DNA from: an uncultured Prevotellaceae bacterium
GTDB lineage: Bacteria > Bacteroidota > Bacteroidia > Bacteroidales > Bacteroidaceae
Assembly (NCBI GenBank): GCA_900319385.1
Contig: ONOG01000001.1
Location: 186,001-250,000 of the forward strand
DNA: 64,000 nt
Direction of reading: 5' to 3'
Positions 56,241 through 64,000 of this stretch are shown here, piece by piece. The stretch's first letter is position 1. Every line of letters starts with the position of its first letter. Below the pieces are notes generated by a model. It ran no database searches, was not told the DNA's origin, and worked only from the letters and a program-made list of their open reading frames with translations. The position numbers and the translations under genes were made by a program.

Positions 56241-56335
56241 AAACTCAAAATATCACTGATATTTTTACAAATTCCATTGATATTTTCAAGAATTCCATTG
56301 ATATTTCTACAAATCTCAATGATATTTTGAGTTTT
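56241..56335. repeat. 95-bp near-palindromic element with 21-bp internal units, copy B
   Basis: Same plan and length as 12304-12398: mirrored ends AAACTCAAAATATCACTGAT and ATCAATGATATTTTGAGTTT style, and units beginning ATTGATATTT and ending AATTCC. The 190 bases to the end of the GH27 gene hold no ORF I trust. Confidence 0.85.
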
Positions 56336-56524
56336 CTCCGCGCATTGCCTGACTCTCCCCTGCGCCGCCGTCCGGTTGGCTGTGCCGCATGGGCGTGTTG
56401 ATGGTGCGGCATGGGCTTGACGATGGCGCCGTTGGGGAATACATAAGACGCGGATCACACGGCTGTCTTCCGTGCAATCCACGTCGTCCGTGCCCCGAGA
56501 GGCTGACGGCTGTGGGGCGTTTGC

Positions 56525-59071
56525 TTACTTCACCAACAGCTTGCGGCCGCCGATCATGTAGATACCTTTCGGCAGTTCGGCGATGCTTGCGCACTGCTGC
56601 TTCACGAGTGTGCCGTTGAGGGCATAGACGTCGGCAGGCAGCACGGCGTCGGTGGCGATGCCTTCGTAGTGGGCCTGTGTGCCGCCGGTGCCGTTGCCAA
56701 TCTGCTCGATGCCGGTGGGCACGTTGTCGCCGAGGCGGAATAGACGGACGCCGTGGCTGGCAACTTTGGCCGACAGGGTGCCGACGGCGGGCTCCAGGGT
56801 TTCCTTTGCCCAGATGTCATAGACGGGCACACTTTCTTCGGCTCCGTAGCCGAGCTGTGTGAGGTCGAAGACGAATGGTCCATTTTCCTTCGGGGCATAG
56901 ACGAGGAACTCCATCGTCGTGCCGCTGGTCGAGTGGTTGTCGGTGTCGCACGACGAGTCGTAGCCGACGAGACCGCGCAGGGTGGTGAAGTTGTGGCCTT
57001 CGGGCAGGTTGTAGATGAGCGTGCACTGTGCGTTCATACCCAGGCCGGTGGCGTAGGTCTGGCCGTCGATGCGCAGCGCTCCGTTCTCGACGTTGCGGTT
57101 GAGGTGCAGGCTTCCCCACTCGGAGGTGTACGAAGCCTGTGTGAGTGTGGTGAGCGAGGTTTCGTTGCCCTCGGCATCGACGAGCACGGGATTGGCAAAG
57201 TCGGCGCGGTCGTAGGCAAAGCCGTCGCCCCAGTTGCTGACGACAATCTTCAGCTGGGTGGCGCCTGTGATGTCGGCTTCCAGCTCTTTCGACTTGGTGC
57301 CGGTGCGACTGATGAGGCCCGAACGCCAGATGGCTTCGTCCTGTTCGGCTGCCAGCGGGTTCTGGTCGAACACCATGAAGCGGAGCGATGTGGTCGATCC
57401 GGCCTGTCCGATGCCCGAGTCGTCGGCGGCAGCCAGTGCACGGAAGCCGACCACGTCCATGTCGTCGGGGATGGTGAAGAAGATGGCGGCGTTGGCATCG
57501 GTCGAGAAACCGCGATCGTACACCGTGCCCAGCACCTTCATGGCGCCGCCGTGATCGACGTTCTTGTTCTCATACACGCGGTTGAAGTAGGACTTCGTGT
57601 AGGTGCGTGTGAGGTAGGTGCCGGTGAGGGGCACCTCGGTGCCGTCGCGCAGGATGAGCGTGGGGTTGAGCCAGTCGCCGTGGTCGTAGTTGAAGTTGTC
57701 GCCGCCGTCATCGACCACGAGCACCAGTGTCTTCGAGCCTTCGGGCCAGGGGATATCGACGTTGACGGCATGGCCGTCGGTGGTGTAGGCAACGGTCTCG
57801 GAGCGATAGAGGGCCTTGCTGCCGACCACCCAGCGTGTGTTGTCGCGCTGGAAGAGGGCGAGGTAGCGGTTGCCCGTGGCGGGGTCGGTCGAGGTCCATG
57901 CCACGTGGCCCAGGTCTTCGTCGTTGAAGACCTGACGGGCATCGACGCCGTATTTGTGCATCTGGTGATACTCTTCGTTGGTGAGCAGGGAGTTGGTGAA
58001 CTCGTCGTTCCGTGTCATCTCGCCGCCGAAGAAGAGTGGCGAGTGGCAGATGCCCCAGAGCGTCATCATGGTGCGCTGTTCGTCGTGCGACAGATTGGTC
58101 CAGCGGCCTGCGTCGGCGTTGGCGTAGCCCGGGTCGGCGATGGTCATGGAGATTTGTCCGAGCGGAAGCATGTCGCAGTCGGCCCAGTTGCCCGGTCGCG
58201 ACACCGTGGCCCAGAACTCAGCCTCCTTGAACACGGCATCGACTGCGCTCCAGTTGTCCCACAGGTCGTCCATCATGCGCCACATGTTGGCGTTGGCAAG
58301 GCACTCGTCGGCATACTGGAACTGAGTCTTGCCCGGTGAGAGCGACAGCACGATGGGGCGTCCTGTCTGGTCGATGGCCTTGCGGATCATGTGGATCTCG
58401 TCGGTGTAGAACGGACGTGAGAGGTCGTCAATCTTGAGGAAATCGACGCCCCACTCGGCATACAGGTCCATGATGCTGTTGTAGTAGAGCTGCCCATACT
58501 CGTTGTTCTGTACGAGCAGGTTGTCGCCCAGCCATCCGCAAGGCGAAGTCGTGCCGTTATACACGCGCGACCACGCGGTGCCCTCGCTGCCCTTCAGCTT
58601 GTAGGAGCTGCCGACGACGGACTTCGGCACGCCGCGCATGAGGTGGATGCCCAGTTTCAGTCCCATGGCATGCAGGCGGTCGGCCAGCGGCTTGAAGCCT
58701 ACGTTCACGCCATCGACCATGCACGAGGGGAATCGGCGCGGCGAAGGCAGGTAGCGTCCGTACTCGTCGAGCACGTACTCCTGATTGCCGTTCTGGTTGT
58801 ACCAACCTCCGCCGTTCGACGGGTGGTTGCAGTACCAGCGGATGTCGATGACGACGTATTCCCAGCCGTACTTGACCAGGTCGTTATCGACGAGGTACTG
58901 AGCGTTTTGCATCACTTCTTTCTCCGTCACGGAGGAATAGTAGCAGTCCCAAGAGTTCCAACCCATCGGCGGTGTCATGGCCCATGTGCGGAACGTTGCG
59001 ATGTCGTCCTGGGCGAAGACGTTGGCCATCGGCAGGAGCATCAGCAGCAGTGTCAGAAAGTTTTTCTTCAT
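56525..59071 (-). CDS. GH27 alpha-galactosidase-type glycoside hydrolase with two NPCBM-like domains
   Basis: An 848-residue secreted protein (signal peptide to about Ala20). The N-terminal TIM barrel has GH27 hallmarks: TPPMGWNSWD (33-42), FLKIDD with likely nucleophile Asp215, and MMDDLWD with the likely acid/base Asp near 268. A beta-sandwich follows to about 480. Two NPCBM-like sugar-binding domains come next (NRVYENKNVDHGGAMKVLGTVYDRGFSTDA; LHLNRNVENGALRIDGQTYATGLGMNA). The tail ends PADVYALNGTLVK...GIYMIGGRKLLVK, a Prevotella C-terminal export-type module. GH27 also contains alpha-N-acetylgalactosaminidases and arabinopyranosidases, so the exact sugar is open. It stands alone, with no SusC/D pair near. 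Confidence 0.92.
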   Translation of the reverse strand: MKKNFLTLLLMLLPMANVFAQDDIATFRTWAMTPPMGWNSWDCYYSSVTEKEVMQNAQYLVDNDLVKYGWEYVVIDIRWYCNHPSNGGGWYNQNGNQEYVLDEYGRYLPSPRRFPSCMVDGVNVGFKPLADRLHAMGLKLGIHLMRGVPKSVVGSSYKLKGSEGTAWSRVYNGTTSPCGWLGDNLLVQNNEYGQLYYNSIMDLYAEWGVDFLKIDDLSRPFYTDEIHMIRKAIDQTGRPIVLSLSPGKTQFQYADECLANANMWRMMDDLWDNWSAVDAVFKEAEFWATVSRPGNWADCDMLPLGQISMTIADPGYANADAGRWTNLSHDEQRTMMTLWGICHSPLFFGGEMTRNDEFTNSLLTNEEYHQMHKYGVDARQVFNDEDLGHVAWTSTDPATGNRYLALFQRDNTRWVVGSKALYRSETVAYTTDGHAVNVDIPWPEGSKTLVLVVDDGGDNFNYDHGDWLNPTLILRDGTEVPLTGTYLTRTYTKSYFNRVYENKNVDHGGAMKVLGTVYDRGFSTDANAAIFFTIPDDMDVVGFRALAAADDSGIGQAGSTTSLRFMVFDQNPLAAEQDEAIWRSGLISRTGTKSKELEADITGATQLKIVVSNWGDGFAYDRADFANPVLVDAEGNETSLTTLTQASYTSEWGSLHLNRNVENGALRIDGQTYATGLGMNAQCTLIYNLPEGHNFTTLRGLVGYDSSCDTDNHSTSGTTMEFLVYAPKENGPFVFDLTQLGYGAEESVPVYDIWAKETLEPAVGTLSAKVASHGVRLFRLGDNVPTGIEQIGNGTGGTQAHYEGIATDAVLPADVYALNGTLVKQQCASIAELPKGIYMIGGRKLLVK

Positions 59072-59159
59072 GTTTTTTATTAGTTTAGATACGGGTGAAA
59101 TTTCGATTGAATGGAGATGGGTCGGGCATGGATGGCATCCCGCCCCAATCTACGCGGTG

Positions 59160-59167
59160 CAAAGTTA
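59160..59167 (-). promoter_or_regulatory. Promoter -7 element for the GH27 gene
   Basis: TAACTTTG on the minus strand, an exact match 88 bases before the GH27 ATG. No clear -33 box. Confidence 0.55.
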
Positions 59168-59240
59168 GGGGACAAATGACGAAAAATGTTTCAATAATCG
59201 TTCAATATATTTCAGTTATCTGCCAAAGAACTGTGTGTCA

Positions 59241-60494
59241 TCAGTAGATGATGAGTCCGGCGAGTCCACAGAGCACAATCATGAGGATGGGATGGACTTT
59301 GTATAGTCGTGTGCCGACGAAGGCTAAAAGGAAAATGACGATGCTCACGATGAAGGCAAACGGACTCTCGGAGGGCGAGGAGAAGTTGTCGCTCGTCATG
59401 AGCAGCAGGCTGGCAGCCGCAATCAGCCCCACGATGGCGGGACGCAGGCCGCTGAACACGTCGCGAACGGGTTTCGAGTCGTGGTGCTTCAGCAGGAAAC
59501 GGCTCACCAACAGCATCAGCAGGAAGGGCAACCAGATGACGCTCAGCGATGCCAGAATCGCACCCAGTACGCCTGCCCACTGAGGCATGCCGTCGTTGAT
59601 GACGGCCGTGTAGCCCACATAGGTGGCGCAGTTGATGCCGATGGGGCCTGGTGTGCCCTGAGAAATGGCGACGATGTCGGTGAATTCGGCGTTGCTGAGC
59701 CAGTGTTGCTTCTCCACCACTTCGTTCTGAATGAGCGACAGCATGGCATATCCGCCGCCGAAGTTGAAGATGCCTATCTTGGAGAAGGTGAGAAAAAGCC
59801 GGAGAAAGAGGACAAGACCTCCGCCCGCCCCCCTCGCAAGGAGGGGAAGCCCCAAAAGGAAGAGCGGGAGGATGGAAGAATGCAACTTTTTGTTCTGAGG
59901 ATTTGCTTCTCCCCCTCCCTGTGAGTGGGCAGTGGGGTGGCTTTGGGAGGAGGTTGTGGGATGGATTCTGCCATACAGATATCCACCCACACCTGCTGCC
60001 AGAATCACATAGATGGGGCTGACGCCCAGTGCCCAGATGAGCAGACAAGCGACGACGGGAATCCACAGCGTGCGCAAGGTGATGCGGGCCGACCGCGCCA
60101 TGGTGAACACAGGGCCGGCGATCAGCGCCACGACTGCGGGACGGATGCCGCGGAAAGCTTTCTCGACGTAGATGTTTTCCTTGAACTGCTGGAAGAACAT
60201 GGCGATGAGCAGGATGGCGACAATCGAAGGAAGCGCGACGCCCATCGTGCCCACGACACCGCCCCACACACCGAAGCGCTTGTGCCCGATGTGCGAGGCC
60301 ATGTTCATGGCAAAGAGGCCCGGCATGGCCTGCGACACGGCGAGGATGTTCAGAAAGTCCTCGCGACTCAACCACTCATGCTTGTCCACCACCTCGCGCT
60401 CCATGATCGGCACCATCGCATAGCCCCCGCCGAGGGTGAAGGCACCGACCTTGAGGAAGGTGAGGAAAAGCTCTATCGCTTCTTTTCCAGCCAT
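59241..60494 (-). CDS. chrA: Chromate transporter family protein, fused two-domain form
   Basis: A 417-residue membrane protein with two homologous CHR halves, each beginning FLTF-K-G-F-GGGYAM (10-27 and 233-250) and carrying GxPGxxxxNxAxxxG (57-71 and 280-295). ChrA proteins expel chromate with proton motive force, but many relatives have other or unknown anions. The linker between the halves (about 178-232) contains Gly/Pro/His-rich sequence made by inserted GC palindromes. The start overlaps the end of purL by 22 bases. Confidence 0.9.
   Translation of the reverse strand: MAGKEAIELFLTFLKVGAFTLGGGYAMVPIMEREVVDKHEWLSREDFLNILAVSQAMPGLFAMNMASHIGHKRFGVWGGVVGTMGVALPSIVAILLIAMFFQQFKENIYVEKAFRGIRPAVVALIAGPVFTMARSARITLRTLWIPVVACLLIWALGVSPIYVILAAGVGGYLYGRIHPTTSSQSHPTAHSQGGGEANPQNKKLHSSILPLFLLGLPLLARGAGGGLVLFLRLFLTFSKIGIFNFGGGYAMLSLIQNEVVEKQHWLSNAEFTDIVAISQGTPGPIGINCATYVGYTAVINDGMPQWAGVLGAILASLSVIWLPFLLMLLVSRFLLKHHDSKPVRDVFSGLRPAIVGLIAAASLLLMTSDNFSSPSESPFAFIVSIVIFLLAFVGTRLYKVHPILMIVLCGLAGLIIY
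59830..59846. repeat. GC-rich mini-palindrome inside the chrA linker
   Basis: CCCCTC (59830-59835) and GAGGGG (59841-59846) around GCAAG. The insertion is in frame and encodes part of the Leu/Gly/Arg-rich linker between the two CHR halves. Confidence 0.65.
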
Positions 60495-63400
60495 TTGCGT
60501 GCGTTGACAAACATTTCTATCCAGGGCGTCACCTCGTCGTTGCGGCGCTCACGCGGATAGTCGGCCATCTGCCAGGGGAAGATGGCGCGCTCGGGGTGCG
60601 GCATCATAGCCAGGTGGCGACCGTCGCTGCTGACGAGGCCGGCGATGTCGAAGTCCGAGCCGTTCGGGTTGGCAGGATAGCCGTGGTAGGCATAGCGTGC
60701 CACGACGTTGTAGTGCTCCTGCGGCTGCGACAGCGCGAAACGTCCTTCGCCGTGAGCCACCCACACGCCCAGTTTGCTGCCCGCGAGCGAACCGAGCAGC
60801 ACACTGTTGTTCTCGGGAATGTCCAGTGTCAGGAATCCACTCTCGAACTTGCGCGACACGTTGTGCTCCATCTTGACGCTGCCACCCGACGTCTGTGCTG
60901 TCCCACCTTCGATGAGTCCCAGTTCGGCCATCAGCTGACAGCCGTTGCAGATGCCGAGCGACAGGGTGTCGGGGCGTGCATAGAAAGCATCGAGTGCGGC
61001 CTTGGCCTTGGGGTTGAAGAGGAATGCACCAGCCCAGCCCTTCGCACTGCCCAGCACGTCGCTGTTGGAGAATCCGCCGCAGAAGACGATAAACTGAACC
61101 TCCTCCAGCGTTTCGCGACCGCTGACAAGGTCGGTCATCATCACGTCCTTCACGTCGAAACCGGCCAGCCACAGTGAATAGGCCATCTCGCGTTCGCCGT
61201 TCGTGCCTTTTTCGCGGATGATGGCAGCACGCGGACGCTTCGTCGCAGGCTTTTTCCAGCGGTCGGCATCGAGGCCGTACTGTGCGAGCGTGCCGGTGAA
61301 CGACTTCGTGAAGCGCTGCACCAGAGGCTGCTCCTTATAATTATGGTAGCGCTCGTCGGCCATGCCGTTCCGGCTTTGCTTGCGGTCCAGCAGGTGCGAC
61401 GTTTCGTACCAGATGTCGCGCAGGCGGTCGATGTCGAAGGTCAGGGCCTTCGGACGCTTGCGGACAATGAGTTTGCGCTCGGCAATCGGATGACCGATGG
61501 GGATAAATCCGATGCCTTCGTTGTCGAGGACGCGCTGCACGAGGTGGGCGTCCTGCTTGCGCACCTGAATCACTACGCCAGGGTTTTCGGCGAAGAGCAC
61601 CTTCACCAGGTCCGGCTCGGTGATGCTGTCGGTGAGGTTGACATTGATGCCGCCCTCGGTGTTCGAGAAGCACATCTCCAGCAGCGTGGTGATGAGTCCG
61701 CCGGCACTGATGTCGTGGCCCGAGAGCAGCAGACCTTCGGCCACAAGCTGCTGAACGGCATCGAAGGCGTCGGCAAAGTATTCAGCGTTGCGCACCGTGG
61801 GCACGTCGCTGCCTACCTTTCCCTGACTCTGAGCAAAGGCAGAGCCGCCCAGTCGCAGCTGATCGAACGAGAAGTCGATGTGGTAGAGAATCGAGTCGGG
61901 GTCGTTCACCAGCACGGGCGACACGACTTTCTTGACGTCGCTCACTTCGCCGCCGGCACTGACAATCACCGTTCCAGGGCTGACGACTTTCGTGCCGTCG
62001 GGATATTTCTGCGTCATCGAGAGCGAGTCCTTGCCCGTCGGCACGTTGATGCCGAGCTGGCAGCAGAAGTCGCTCAGCGCTTCGACGCCCTGGTACAGGC
62101 GTGCATCCTCGCCCTTCTGGCTGCGGCAGGGCCACATCCAGTTGGCTGAAAGCGACACACTGTCGAGCCCTTCGGCCATCGGAGCCCACACAAGGTTGGT
62201 CAGGGCTTCGGCCACACTGAGCACACTGCCCTTCGCTGCGTCGGCCAGTCCTGCCTGCGGTGCGTGACCGATGGCCGTGGCAATGCCTTTCTCGCCACGA
62301 TAGTCGAGGGCGACGACACCGCAGTCGCTGAGCGGCAACTGCAGCGGACCCACGCACTGCTGGCGGGCTACCTTACCCGTCACGCTGCGGTCCACCTTGT
62401 TCGTCAGCCAGTCCTTGCAGGCCACAGCCTCCAGCCGCAGCACCTGTTCCAGATAGTCATCGACCTTCTCGACGCTGTAGTGCACGTCTTCATACGTCCG
62501 CACGACGGTCTCGTCTGTCATGACGGTCTTAGGCGAATGGCCGAACATCTGTGCCACGTCGAGGTCGAACGGACGCACGCCGTCGCCTTGTTCAAACGAG
62601 AAGTGGGCATCGCCCGTCGTTTCACCTACGACATAGAGCGGGGCACGCTCGCGTTCGGCCACGCGTCGCACGTAGTCGATATGCTGTTCGTCGATGAGCA
62701 GGCCCATGCGTTCCTGGCTCTCGTTGGCAATGATTTCCTTGGCCGACAGAGTCTTGTCGCCGATGGGCAGACGGGTCATGTCAATCACACCGCCACAGTC
62801 TTCGACGAGCTCCGACAGGCAGTTCACGTGGCCTGCACTTCCGTGGTCGTGAATGGAGACGACGGGGTTGTAGTCTTCCTCGCACAAGGCACGGATGAGG
62901 TTGTAGGCACGCTTCTGCATTTCGGGGTTGGCACGTTGCACGGCGTTGAGTTCGATGCCGCTGGAGTAGCGGCCCGTATCGACACTCGACACCGAGCCGC
63001 CGCCCAGTCCGATGCGGTAGTTGTCGCCACCGACGACGACAATCTTGTTTCCTTTTTCCGGCGTCCCCTTCAGACAGTCGCGCTTCGTTCCATAGCCCAC
63101 GCCGCCGGCTAGCATGATGACTTTGTCGTAGCCGTACTGCTCACCGTTCTCGTCATGTTCGAAGGTCAGTACAGAGCCCGTGATGAGGGGCTGTCCGAAC
63201 TTGTTGCCGAAGTCGCTCGCACCGTTCGAAGCCTTGATAAGGATCTGTTCGGGGCTTTGGTAAAGATACTTCTCCTTGCCTTGGTAGCTGGTCATATAGA
63301 CAGCCGTACCGGCGATGGGCCACGAGCCGACACCGCCGCCCATGCGGTCGCGAATTTCTCCGCCCGTACCCGTGGAGGCACCGTTGAAGGGCTCGACCGT

Positions 63401-64000
63401 GGTGGGGAAGTTGTGGGTCTCGGCCTTAATCGAAATCACACTTTCGATTTCCTTCACCTCAAACCAGTCGGCGGTCGAGTGGTCGTGCGGTGCAAACTGC
63501 TCGACGACGGGGCCTTGGGCAAACGCCACATTGTCTTTGTAGGCTGAGAGTATCTGGTTGGGGTTCTCCTGCGTCGTCTTCTTAATTAAGGAGAAGAGCG
63601 ACGTCGGTTTTTCCACGCCATCGATGATGAAGGTTCCGCCAAAAATCTTGTGGCGGCAGTGTTCGGAGTTGATTTGTGCAAAGCCGAACACTTCCGAGTC
63701 GGTGAGCTTACGTCCCAACTGGCGCTCCACCTCGTGCAGATAAGCGATTTCTTCCGGACTGAGTGCCAGACCTTCCTGTTCGTTGTACGCGTCGAGGTCG
63801 TCGATGTGCTGGATAGGAGCAGGTTCGATGTTGATGTCGAAGATGTGCTGGTCCAGACCATTGTACTGACGCTGGAGCATGGGGTCGAAGCCTGTTTCGG
63901 CGTTCGAGGGGAAGTATTCCTCGATGCGCTCCACGCCGCTGAGGGCCATGTTCTGGGTGATTTCGACTGCGTTGGTGCTCCAAGGCGTGACCATCTCGCG
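60473..64000 (-). CDS. purL: Phosphoribosylformylglycinamidine synthase, 5' end outside window
   Basis: The frame is open to the window edge; the Met at 63994 is internal (preceded by Arg-Glu, matching REMVTPWSTNAVEITQNM of complete proteins). About 1175 of the expected ~1230 residues are visible. Landmarks are SEHCRHKIFGG, the ATP and FGAR domains (AETHNFPTTVEPFNGASTGTGGEIRD), and a C-terminal class I glutaminase with nucleophile Cys in LGICNGCQLMAELG and MMPHPERAIFPWQ. It carries out step four of purine synthesis with glutamine as nitrogen donor. This is the large single-chain type. Confidence 0.97.
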   Translation of the reverse strand, partial: REMVTPWSTNAVEITQNMALSGVERIEEYFPSNAETGFDPMLQRQYNGLDQHIFDINIEPAPIQHIDDLDAYNEQEGLALSPEEIAYLHEVERQLGRKLTDSEVFGFAQINSEHCRHKIFGGTFIIDGVEKPTSLFSLIKKTTQENPNQILSAYKDNVAFAQGPVVEQFAPHDHSTADWFEVKEIESVISIKAETHNFPTTVEPFNGASTGTGGEIRDRMGGGVGSWPIAGTAVYMTSYQGKEKYLYQSPEQILIKASNGASDFGNKFGQPLITGSVLTFEHDENGEQYGYDKVIMLAGGVGYGTKRDCLKGTPEKGNKIVVVGGDNYRIGLGGGSVSSVDTGRYSSGIELNAVQRANPEMQKRAYNLIRALCEEDYNPVVSIHDHGSAGHVNCLSELVEDCGGVIDMTRLPIGDKTLSAKEIIANESQERMGLLIDEQHIDYVRRVAERERAPLYVVGETTGDAHFSFEQGDGVRPFDLDVAQMFGHSPKTVMTDETVVRTYEDVHYSVEKVDDYLEQVLRLEAVACKDWLTNKVDRSVTGKVARQQCVGPLQLPLSDCGVVALDYRGEKGIATAIGHAPQAGLADAAKGSVLSVAEALTNLVWAPMAEGLDSVSLSANWMWPCRSQKGEDARLYQGVEALSDFCCQLGINVPTGKDSLSMTQKYPDGTKVVSPGTVIVSAGGEVSDVKKVVSPVLVNDPDSILYHIDFSFDQLRLGGSAFAQSQGKVGSDVPTVRNAEYFADAFDAVQQLVAEGLLLSGHDISAGGLITTLLEMCFSNTEGGINVNLTDSITEPDLVKVLFAENPGVVIQVRKQDAHLVQRVLDNEGIGFIPIGHPIAERKLIVRKRPKALTFDIDRLRDIWYETSHLLDRKQSRNGMADERYHNYKEQPLVQRFTKSFTGTLAQYGLDADRWKKPATKRPRAAIIREKGTNGEREMAYSLWLAGFDVKDVMMTDLVSGRETLEEVQFIVFCGGFSNSDVLGSAKGWAGAFLFNPKAKAALDAFYARPDTLSLGICNGCQLMAELGLIEGGTAQTSGGSVKMEHNVSRKFESGFLTLDIPENNSVLLGSLAGSKLGVWVAHGEGRFALSQPQEHYNVVARYAYHGYPANPNGSDFDIAGLVSSDGRHLAMMPHPERAIFPWQMADYPRERRNDEVTPWIEMFVNARKWLEKKR

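Noticed and set aside
59212..60375. 387-codon minus-strand frame overlapping chrA
   Set aside because: The adjacent frame encodes a complete two-domain CHR protein; this one gives Arg/His/Ser-rich noise.

Overview
This window is a piece of a Bacteroidales chromosome, most likely Prevotella or a close relative. The evidence is the repeated promoter element TAnnTTTG with an upstream TTG/TTTG box, a type III glutamine synthetase, LL-diaminopimelate aminotransferase, a long single-chain PurL, lipoprotein-rich gene sets, and protein ends of the type GIYMIGGRKLLVK that are common in this group. The backbone is GC-rich. One block (about 30.2-47.2 kb) is clearly AT-rich in its left half and at its right edge.

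Left backbone (1-13 kb): the tail of a U32 peptidase-family gene, an ECF sigma factor with its likely membrane regulator, RNase R, glycyl-tRNA synthetase with an FKBP-type lipoprotein, aspartate-semialdehyde dehydrogenase, a cation/proton antiporter, a LolD-like ATPase and a CvfB-like S1 protein. A 1-kb gap follows. It holds a 95-bp near-palindromic repeat, a 22-bp tandem array and a gene remnant.

Nitrogen locus (13.1-29.5 kb): two divergent operons leave one AT-rich intergenic region. Leftward run dapF, dapL, gltB, gltD and glnN. Rightward run glnB (P-II), amtB, an outer-membrane porin, pyrG and asnB. Together they take up ammonium, fix it by GS-GOGAT, sense nitrogen status, and feed glutamine or glutamate into CTP, asparagine and lysine/peptidoglycan precursor synthesis.

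Island (about 30.2-47.2 kb): it starts inside a truncated second copy of comM and ends next to a complete comM. Twelve rightward genes plus an edge gene encode a lipoprotein, a small membrane protein, a 1018-residue tubulin-like GTPase with a C-terminal GYF_2-like domain, a zinc-ribbon/transmembrane/MORN-like protein, three secreted proteins (one NTF2-like), two large secreted PEGA + formylglycine-generating-enzyme-like proteins that share a 1.07-kb direct repeat, a secreted Sel1-repeat protein, a VanZ-like membrane protein, a small acidic protein and a PD-(D/E)XK-like protein. This is the best candidate for an undescribed system: a cytoplasmic tubulin-like filament or switch linked through the envelope to secreted or surface repeat proteins. 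One PEGA-FGE protein ends in a stretch that resembles a diversity-generating-retroelement variable region.

Right backbone (47.2-64 kb): comM, then a leftward run aroQ, O-methyltransferase, rbfA, a LolE-like permease, a TPR lipoprotein, a thioredoxin-fold lipoprotein lacking CxxC, and a WG-repeat lipoprotein. After these come a GH27 alpha-galactosidase-type enzyme, a chromate-transporter-family protein and PurL, which runs off the end. I found no tRNA, rRNA, CRISPR array, transposase or integrase.
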